A program made the translations under genes and the position numbers. 6,699 bases of DNA, taken from positions 1-6,699 of the forward strand of contig CAMORY010000086.1 of the NCBI GenBank assembly GCA_946624395.1, given 5' to 3'. Each line of letters opens with the position of its first letter. The first letter of the stretch is position 1. This stretch comes from an uncultured Clostridia bacterium (GTDB lineage Bacteria; Bacillota; Clostridia; Christensenellales; Borkfalkiaceae). The notes under the pieces were generated by a model. That model was given only the letters and a program-made list of their open reading frames with translations, made no database searches and had not been told where the DNA came from. Shown one piece after another: positions 1 to 4,424 of this stretch.

Positions 1-402
1 CAAAAGCACCACGATAGTGGTCGGAACGGCTATTATAAACAATACCCAAAAACTTCTTTTCGCAAACATAATTCCGTATGCAAACAATACCGTGGCAATT
101 ATCCAGACAAGTGAAACGGCAAGTAAAGTTATGATAAGTTTATTTGCCTTTTCTTTTTTTATTGTGGCGTTTGAAGTAATATTGTCTTCGTCAGTATTAG
201 AAACAAGAAAGTCTAAACTTACCCCGTATAAATCGGCTATGTCTTTAAGTACGTCGACGGGGGGGATAGCCTCCCCACGTTCCCATTTGGATATGGATTT
301 ATCGGTATAATTAAGTTTTTCCGCCAACTTGCTTTGGGTTAACCCGTGTTCCGTTCTTAAACGGACAAGGTTTTGCGGCAATATCTCTTTAACGTTATTC
401 AT
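1..402 (-). CDS. XRE-family transcriptional regulator with C-terminal membrane segments (3' end cut by window edge)
   Basis: Reading leftwards from ATG 402-400, 134 codons stay open to the window edge, so the C-terminus is missing. Residues about 11-66 form a Cro/C1-type helix-turn-helix: NLVRLRTEHGLTQSKLAEKL, then SISKWERGEAIPPVDVLKDI, then LYGVSLDFL. This is the classic LTQxxLAxxL / SxWExGxxxP pattern. A short polar linker (70-87) leads to a hydrophobic stretch at about 88-113, a basic turn (AKRS), and a second hydrophobic stretch from 118 that is still running at the edge. XRE regulators with membrane tails are common in Clostridia and are thought to act as membrane-tethered DNA-binding proteins; the signal is unknown here. 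No Shine-Dalgarno precedes the ATG, but a strong promoter puts the transcript start almost exactly on it. Codon 8 is a TTG that could start a shorter form, but AGAG lies only 3 nt before it. The gene is divergent from the glycosyltransferase operon and may regulate itself, that operon, or both. Confidence 0.9.
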   Translation of the reverse strand, partial: MNNVKEILPQNLVRLRTEHGLTQSKLAEKLNYTDKSISKWERGEAIPPVDVLKDIADLYGVSLDFLVSNTDEDNITSNATIKKEKANKLIITLLAVSLVWIIATVLFAYGIMFAKRSFWVLFIIAVPTTIVVLL

Positions 403-408
403 ACGTTT

Positions 409-437
409 ATTATATCACAACGATTTTATAAAATCAA
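409..437 (-). promoter_or_regulatory. Sigma-A-type promoter of the XRE regulator, giving a leaderless transcript
   Basis: On the minus strand TTGATT (437-432) and a perfect TATAAT (414-409) are separated by 17 bp. Six bases follow the -10 before the ATG at 402, so transcription should begin at or within a base or two of the start codon. This agrees with the lack of any Shine-Dalgarno. Confidence 0.75.
422..435. repeat. Perfect 14-bp palindrome in the regulator promoter, possible operator
   Basis: GATTTTATAAAATC reads the same on both strands. It covers part of the -35 element and the upstream spacer of the XRE promoter. A protein bound there would block RNA polymerase, so autoregulation by the HTH protein is plausible. 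The element is AT-rich, which raises the odds of a chance palindrome. The operator role is inferred. Confidence 0.4.
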
Positions 438-473
438 CGCATTTTTAAGGAAATTTCAAGGTTTTTGCATTAC

Positions 474-546
474 GGTAGAATTAACTCTCTTAAAAGTAGA
501 ATAGCCGTTCTACTAAAATGCTATGGCAAAACGGCAAAGTTCTACC
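474..546. repeat. Four GTAGAA elements in nested inverted order
   Basis: GGTAGAA (474-480) and AGTAGAA (495-501) are followed by TTCTACT (508-514) and TTCTACC (540-546). Each copy has its exact reverse complement in mirror position: the outer pair ends in GG/CC and the inner pair in AG/CT. The two left copies are 21 bp apart and the two right copies 32 bp apart, close to whole helical turns. An overlapping pair GCCGTT (504-509) / AACGGC (530-535) is also present. The block lies just upstream of the -35 of the rightward promoter, where activator or repressor sites are expected. No known regulator site was recognised. Confidence 0.45.
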
Positions 547-554
547 TGTGATTG

Positions 555-583
555 TTGATTAAAACGGGTTAGGATTGTAAAAT
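555..583 (+). promoter_or_regulatory. Sigma-A-type promoter of the glycosyltransferase operon
   Basis: TTGATT (555-560) and TAAAAT (578-583) are separated by 17 bp, matching the consensus at 4 of 6 and 5 of 6 positions. A TG lies directly before the -10. Transcription would start near 590, leaving a leader of about 100 nt before the ATG at 690. The same TTGATT -35 is used by the divergent regulator promoter. Confidence 0.65.
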
Positions 584-589
584 ATATAC

Positions 590-689
590 GTAAGTATTTT
601 GGCATACGGCAAGTGCCGATAAAATCCAACGGGCAACCGCTTGACTGCCGGCGCTGAATAACTCTGATAATTAAAAGGGAAATTAAAAG
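590..689 (+). promoter_or_regulatory. Predicted 5' leader of the glycosyltransferase operon with possible hairpins
   Basis: The predicted untranslated leader has a GC-richer core than the surrounding intergenic DNA. ATTTTGGCA (596-604) can pair with TGCC (614-617) plus AAAAT (621-625) across a 3-nt bulge. An alternative is CGGC-AAGT-GCCG (607-618). Further on, CGG-GCAA-CCG (630-639) would form a small GNRA-loop hairpin, competing with GGCA (632-635) / TGCC (646-649). The leader ends with the Shine-Dalgarno AAAAGGGA (673-680), 9 nt before the ATG. I compared it by eye with common riboswitch consensuses and recognised none. No coding sequence was seen in it. Confidence 0.35.
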
Positions 690-1646
690 ATGACGAATAT
701 TTATCATAAAAAAGAAATTCCTTTGGTGTTTGCGGTGGACGATAACTACGCGCCTTTTTTGTGCGTGGCACTGCGTTCCATAATGGATAACGCTTCTACA
801 GATTATTACTATAAGGTTTATATTCTTAACACGGGGCTTTGCGAAGATAATAAAAAAAGGATAGTCAGTATAGCCGAAGAACTTTCGGACGACCTTTCGG
901 TCGATTACGTGGACGTTGCCGACCGTATGGACGAGATTAAGGATAAGACCGCGCTCCGCGATTATTATACGAATACTACTTATTTTAGAATTTTTATACC
1001 GTCGCTTTTTCCGCAGTACGATAAAATTTTATATCTTGACAGCGACCTTGTGTTTTTAGACGATATTTCAAAACTTTACAACACCGATTTGGGCGACAAT
1101 ATATTTGCGGCGATTCACGAAGAAGCAATGTCGGAGTTTGACGTGCTGGGTGTGTATTCCGAGCAGTTTTTGGGCGTGGAAAGGATGCGTTATTTTAACG
1201 CGGGGCTTTTGGTTATCAACGCCGTGGAATACAGAAAGGCGGACGTGGAACGCGCGTTTATAAACCTTATGACCGAACATAAATTCAGGGTGGCGCAGGA
1301 CCAGGACTACCTTAACGTCGTTTGTAAGGGCAGAATAACTTATCTGGACGTGGGGTGGAACAAAACGCCTATACCAGGCATGGCTTTCGACGATAAGGAT
1401 ATAAAGGTTATACATTATAAACTTAACTTTAAGCCGTGGCGTTATGATAACGTGCGGTATCAGGAACCGTTCTGGAAATACGCGAAAGAAACGCCTTATT
1501 ATAACGACCTTATAACAATGCGCGAGAGTTATTCGCAGGCGGAAAAGGACAGGGACGAGTTGGCGTTCGGCAATCTTCTTAAAATGGCGCACGAAGACAC
1601 GCACGCCGATTATAATTATCTTAAACTGATAAAGAGTTCTTGTTAA
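690..1646 (+). CDS. Glycosyltransferase family 8 protein
   Basis: This 318-residue protein has the full set of GT8 (retaining, GT-A fold, NDP-sugar) motifs. The N-terminal nucleotide-binding strand is IPLVFAVDDNYAPFLCVALR (10-29). The metal-binding DxD is in ILYLDSDLVF (DSD at 117-119). FNAGLLVIN (169-177) and QDQDYLN (203-209) follow, and the late HYKLNFKPW (242-250) matches the family HxxxxxKPW metal/diphosphate element. All key residues are present and the length is normal, so the enzyme should be active. It has no signal peptide or membrane helix, so it should act in the cytoplasm or at the inner face of the membrane. Donor and acceptor sugars cannot be read from sequence; bacterial GT8 members make LPS, capsule, glycoprotein and glycolipid linkages. 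The acyltransferase-like genes downstream favour a lipid or acylated acceptor. Residues 270-318 are a charged family-variable tail. It is first in a three-gene unit. Confidence 0.9.
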   Translation: MTNIYHKKEIPLVFAVDDNYAPFLCVALRSIMDNASTDYYYKVYILNTGLCEDNKKRIVSIAEELSDDLSVDYVDVADRMDEIKDKTALRDYYTNTTYFRIFIPSLFPQYDKILYLDSDLVFLDDISKLYNTDLGDNIFAAIHEEAMSEFDVLGVYSEQFLGVERMRYFNAGLLVINAVEYRKADVERAFINLMTEHKFRVAQDQDYLNVVCKGRITYLDVGWNKTPIPGMAFDDKDIKVIHYKLNFKPWRYDNVRYQEPFWKYAKETPYYNDLITMRESYSQAEKDRDELAFGNLLKMAHEDTHADYNYLKLIKSSC

Positions 1647-1661
1647 AGGCAGGGCGTTTTT

Positions 1662-2504
1662 ATGGCAGAAACGATAGCAAAATCGCCCGACAGGCTGAAA
1701 GTCCTTGAAAAAATAGCCGAACACGAACGGCTGGGACTTTGGGATAAGGACGTGGAAGACGACCCCGCAACGATAGTTTTAACGCCCGATAAAGTGGATT
1801 ATCTCGGTAAAAAACTTTCGTCTAAAATAGGCACGTTTTTCGCTAACCGCGCGGCGGTTAAGTATTACGAAAAAGAAATCAAAAAAGGCGATTTCATAAT
1901 AAAAGACGTGCGTGGGATAGAAAATTTTAAGGCTGTAAACGGCGGCGCGGTGATAACCTGCAATCATTTTTCGGTATACGATAATTACGCCGTGTATCGT
2001 GCCATACGGGATTATTTACCCAAGGGGCATCAACTTTATAAGGTAATACGCGAAGGCAATTATACTAGTTTCAAAGGCTTATACGGATATTTTTTCCGAC
2101 ATTGCAATACGTTGCCGCTTTCTTCGCACCCAAAGACCATGATGCTGTTTATGCAGGCGGCGGACGAACTTTTGCGCCGCGGGGAAAAGATACTTATATA
2201 TCCCGAACAGGCTATGTGGTGGAACTATCGTAAGCCCCGCCCGTTAAAGAGCGGCGCGTTCCGCTTGGCGGTGAAAAGCAAAGTGCCGATAGTGCCCGCA
2301 TTTATTACTATGGAAGACAGCGAGAAAACGGGCGCGGACGGGTTTAAATTGCAGGAGTACACCGTTTGGTTTTTGCCGCCGCTGTACCCAAAAGAAGAAC
2401 TTTCCGATAAGGAAAACGCGGAATACTTAAAGACGAAAAACTTTGAACTTTGGAAAAATCTTTACGAAGAAGTTTACGGTGTTCCGCTCAACTACGGAGA
2501 ATAG
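1662..2504 (+). CDS. Lysophospholipid acyltransferase (PlsC/LPLAT)-like protein
   Basis: This 280-residue protein resembles 1-acyl-glycerol-3-phosphate acyltransferases, which move an acyl chain onto a lysolipid or related hydroxyl acceptor at the membrane. The catalytic HxxxxD is in NHFSVYD (101-107). The third motif is YPEQAMWW (180-187) in place of the usual FPEGTR. PLKSGAFRLAVKSKVPIVPA (194-213) then supplies the KxGAF element and the VPIVPA motif. The altered third motif suggests an acceptor other than standard lysophosphatidate, possibly a glycolipid given the gene before it. The first 90 residues are a charged extension with no clear membrane helix, so membrane association is probably peripheral. 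The start is supported by AGGG (1651-1654), 7 nt before the ATG, and lies 15 nt after the glycosyltransferase stop, as expected in one operon. Confidence 0.82.
   Translation: MAETIAKSPDRLKVLEKIAEHERLGLWDKDVEDDPATIVLTPDKVDYLGKKLSSKIGTFFANRAAVKYYEKEIKKGDFIIKDVRGIENFKAVNGGAVITCNHFSVYDNYAVYRAIRDYLPKGHQLYKVIREGNYTSFKGLYGYFFRHCNTLPLSSHPKTMMLFMQAADELLRRGEKILIYPEQAMWWNYRKPRPLKSGAFRLAVKSKVPIVPAFITMEDSEKTGADGFKLQEYTVWFLPPLYPKEELSDKENAEYLKTKNFELWKNLYEEVYGVPLNYGE
2496..2500 (+). promoter_or_regulatory. Shine-Dalgarno site fixing a GTG start at 2509
   Basis: GGAGA lies 8 nt before GTG 2509-2511 and overlaps the last codons of the acyltransferase gene. An in-frame ATG further upstream at 2443 lacks a comparable site (its upstream sequence is AAAGACGAAAAACTTTGA) and would force a 62-base overlap. 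Confidence 0.75.
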
Positions 2505-2508
2505 AACC

Positions 2509-3171
2509 GTGTTTTATTTAATCATCATACTGTCGGCGTCGTTTGTTATCGGCGCAGTAAATTATATTTTCGTCGCACCCGTGTACGACATTACGTTATT
2601 GCAAGTTGCGTTTTACGTTTCCGTATCGGTAATCGCGGCGATAGTGATTGACGGGCTGTTTGCGACCGTCGTCAGATGGTTTTTGCCCGAAAAGGGGTTT
2701 TCGGTCGACAGAAAATGTTGGGCAGGCGGCAGGAAAGAGTGCCGCTTTTACGAAAAGATAGGCATAAAGCGGTGGAAAGAGAAAGTTATCGAACTCGGGT
2801 GCTTTACAGGTTTCCGCAAGAACAAAATAGCAGAACCCAACAATAACGAATACGTCGCAAGATATATAACCGAAGCGAATTTCGGCGTGGGCTGTCATAT
2901 AGCGGACGTGCTTTGCGGGTATCTGGTCTGCCTTGTTTTCCCCGAATACTGGTTTTCCGTGGGACTGCCCGTGGGATTTGTAAATATGATACTTAACGGG
3001 CTTTCGCTTATGGTGTTGCGCTATAACCTTCCTAAACTTCAGACGCTTTACAGGATAAACGCAACCCGCGAAAAACGCCGTCAGGCGCTTGAAAACGCAG
3101 CGACTTCGTCCGTTTCGTCCGTCGGCGGCACGGCGAGCGACGTCGAAGAAGCAAATTCCGTAATCGCTTAA
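2509..3171 (+). CDS. Small integral membrane protein, CrtO (glycosyl-diaponeurosporenoate acyltransferase)-like
   Basis: From GTG 2509 the product is 220 residues, starting directly in a membrane helix (about 3-23). A second helix follows at about 30-57, a polar middle region, and two more at about 128-146 and 148-170. The middle has FYEKIGIKRWKEKV (80-93) and the last helix ends in RYNLPKL (171-177). This layout recalls the CrtO-type acyltransferase family, whose members carry a YExxGIxxWKD-like element and end in QRYNRPRL. In Staphylococcus CrtO acylates a glycosylated carotenoid; related proteins occur widely in bacteria without carotenoids. Assignment is by motif memory, so the exact reaction is uncertain. 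Residues 198-216 are a low-complexity Ser/Ala/acidic tail. GTG is preferred over ATG 2443 because of the Shine-Dalgarno 8 nt away and the 4-nt intergenic gap, and because the upstream 22 residues look like an off-frame reading of the previous gene. It ends the operon before a terminator. Confidence 0.7.
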   Translation: MFYLIIILSASFVIGAVNYIFVAPVYDITLLQVAFYVSVSVIAAIVIDGLFATVVRWFLPEKGFSVDRKCWAGGRKECRFYEKIGIKRWKEKVIELGCFTGFRKNKIAEPNNNEYVARYITEANFGVGCHIADVLCGYLVCLVFPEYWFSVGLPVGFVNMILNGLSLMVLRYNLPKLQTLYRINATREKRRQALENAATSSVSSVGGTASDVEEANSVIA

Positions 3172-3208
3172 GCGTAATTTGACATAATTTAAACATAATT
3201 TTAAAAAT

Positions 3209-3241
3209 AAAAACCGACTGATAAAAAAGGTCGGTTTTTTT
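3209..3241 (+). terminator. Intrinsic terminator of the glycosyltransferase operon
   Basis: AAAAACCGAC (3209-3218) pairs with GTCGGTTTTT (3230-3239) across an 11-nt loop, and the T run continues to 3241. It lies 38 nt after the stop of the membrane protein gene and ahead of a new promoter, so it separates the two transcription units. Confidence 0.88.
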
Positions 3242-3254
3242 GTTTATTACACGC

Positions 3255-3283
3255 TTTACATATCTTTAAAAAAGTAATACAAT
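3255..3283 (+). promoter_or_regulatory. Sigma-A-type promoter of the SbcD/SbcC-like gene pair
   Basis: TTTACA (3255-3260) and TACAAT (3278-3283) are 17 bp apart, each matching consensus at 5 of 6 positions. Transcription should start near 3290, about 54 nt before the ATG at 3344. The preceding terminator makes an independent promoter necessary here. Confidence 0.75.
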
Positions 3284-3299
3284 ATTATAAAACGGTTTA

Positions 3300-3327
3300 T
3301 AAGCGAAAGAGTTTATTAAATCGCTTA
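3300..3327 (+). promoter_or_regulatory. Hairpin in the 5' leader of the SbcD-like gene
   Basis: TAAGCGA (3300-3306) is the exact reverse complement of TCGCTTA (3321-3327), with a 14-nt AT-rich loop. It ends 4 nt before the Shine-Dalgarno GGAG (3332-3335), which is itself 8 nt before the ATG. It could stabilise the mRNA or modulate ribosome access, or be an operator in DNA. No T run follows, so it is not a terminator. Confidence 0.4.
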
Positions 3328-3343
3328 AAACGGAGCAAAGACA

Positions 3344-4423
3344 ATGAAAATAATTCACACTGCCGATTTGCATCTCGATTCCGCGATAGACACTCTGCCT
3401 ACCGATAAAAGCAGGGTTCGCCGCGACGAAATTCTGCGCACCTTTGAGCGCACGTGCGAGTATGCGAAAATTAACGGCGTAAAAGTGGTGATAATCGCGG
3501 GCGACGCGTTTGACAGCCCGCGCGTTTCCAAAAAGACCGCTGGGCGGTTTGCCGAAGCGATAAAGTCCGCGGCGGACACGGATTTTTTATATCTTTCGGG
3601 CAACCACGACAGGGTGTTTTTGAAAACTTACGGCGAAATTCTGCCAGATAATTTCAAAGTGTTTAAAACCGAGTGGACGACTTTCCGCTACGATAACGTG
3701 GCGATAACGGGGATTGCACTCGATAAATTCAACGCGCCCTTTGCGTACGACAATTTAAGGCTTAACGAAAAAGAAACGAATATCGTCTGTATGCACGGTC
3801 AGGTCTTGGGCTATAAGTCTGAAGAAGCGGCGGAAACAATAAGCATACCTTTACTTAAGAACAAATTTATCGACTATCTTGCACTCGGGCATATTCACTC
3901 TTTTTCGGAAGGCGTTATCGACGAGCGCGGCAAGTTTGCCTATTGCGGTTGCCCCGACGGAAGGGGGTTCGACGAAACGGGGGTAAAAGGGTTCGTGCTT
4001 ATAGACACGGGCAGTGGCGCTAAAGGCGTAAAAACGGAATTCGTGCCGTTTTGCAGCAGGATTTTTACGGAAAAGGAATATTCCGTCGACGGCGAAAAGT
4101 CTTTTTACGCTTTACGGAACAGAATAGTGGAAGAAATGCGCGCGACCTTTGCGCCCGAAAGCATTGTTAAAGTTATTCTTACGGGCGGGCACGACGCGGA
4201 TTTTATAGTGGATAAAGAAGATTTGGCGTTGCGGCTTAACGAAAACTTTTTTTTCGCTAAAGTGTACGACAAGACGGCGGTTAAGGTGTCGGAGAAAGAT
4301 TACGCTTTCGATAAGTCGGTACGCGGGGAGTTCGTGAGAAAAGTGCTTTCGAGCGATTTGGGCGAAGAAGAGAAAAACGCCGTGATACTTACAGGCTTAA
4401 ACGCGCTTAAGGGGGAACTGTGA
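3344..4423 (+). CDS. DNA repair metallophosphoesterase, SbcD/Mre11-like (YhaO type)
   Basis: This 359-residue protein has every calcineurin-type metallophosphoesterase motif in order: HTADLHLDS (5-13, metal ligands D8 and H10), IIAGDAFDS (50-58, D54), LSGNHDR (84-90, N87/H88), MHGQ (H151) and GHIH (182-185). These bind the two metal ions, usually Mn, used for DNA phosphodiester cleavage. FAYCGCPDGRGFDETGVKGF (198-217) matches the end of the catalytic domain in SbcD/YhaO proteins. Residues about 220-359 form a capping and partner-binding region. The length is close to short SbcD/YhaO homologues. With the ATPase encoded directly after it, it should form a Mre11/Rad50-type nuclease complex that processes DNA ends or hairpins. 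Shine-Dalgarno GGAG at 3332-3335 supports the start. I leave the symbol blank because sbcD and yhaO cannot be separated by eye. Confidence 0.9.
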   Translation: MKIIHTADLHLDSAIDTLPTDKSRVRRDEILRTFERTCEYAKINGVKVVIIAGDAFDSPRVSKKTAGRFAEAIKSAADTDFLYLSGNHDRVFLKTYGEILPDNFKVFKTEWTTFRYDNVAITGIALDKFNAPFAYDNLRLNEKETNIVCMHGQVLGYKSEEAAETISIPLLKNKFIDYLALGHIHSFSEGVIDERGKFAYCGCPDGRGFDETGVKGFVLIDTGSGAKGVKTEFVPFCSRIFTEKEYSVDGEKSFYALRNRIVEEMRATFAPESIVKVILTGGHDADFIVDKEDLALRLNENFFFAKVYDKTAVKVSEKDYAFDKSVRGEFVRKVLSSDLGEEEKNAVILTGLNALKGEL

Positions 4424-4424
4424 T

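Noticed and set aside
17..310. Plus-strand open frame of 97 codons at the left edge
   Set aside because: The opposite strand encodes an unmistakable HTH domain with a promoter; this frame is its shadow and lacks a Shine-Dalgarno.
590..689. Possible known riboswitch (c-di-GMP, ZTP, purine, fluoride, ydaO) in the leader
   Set aside because: None of the conserved core sequences of these classes that I can recall is present, so only an unclassified leader is reported.
513..771. Two short minus-strand open frames (64 and 70 codons) in and beside the divergent intergenic region
   Set aside because: They overlap each other, the rightward promoter and the glycosyltransferase start, and show no domain-like composition.
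1068..1724. Minus-strand open frame of 218 codons
   Set aside because: It is antisense to conserved GT8 motifs and runs into the start of the next gene. Its product looks like random basic and aromatic sequence.
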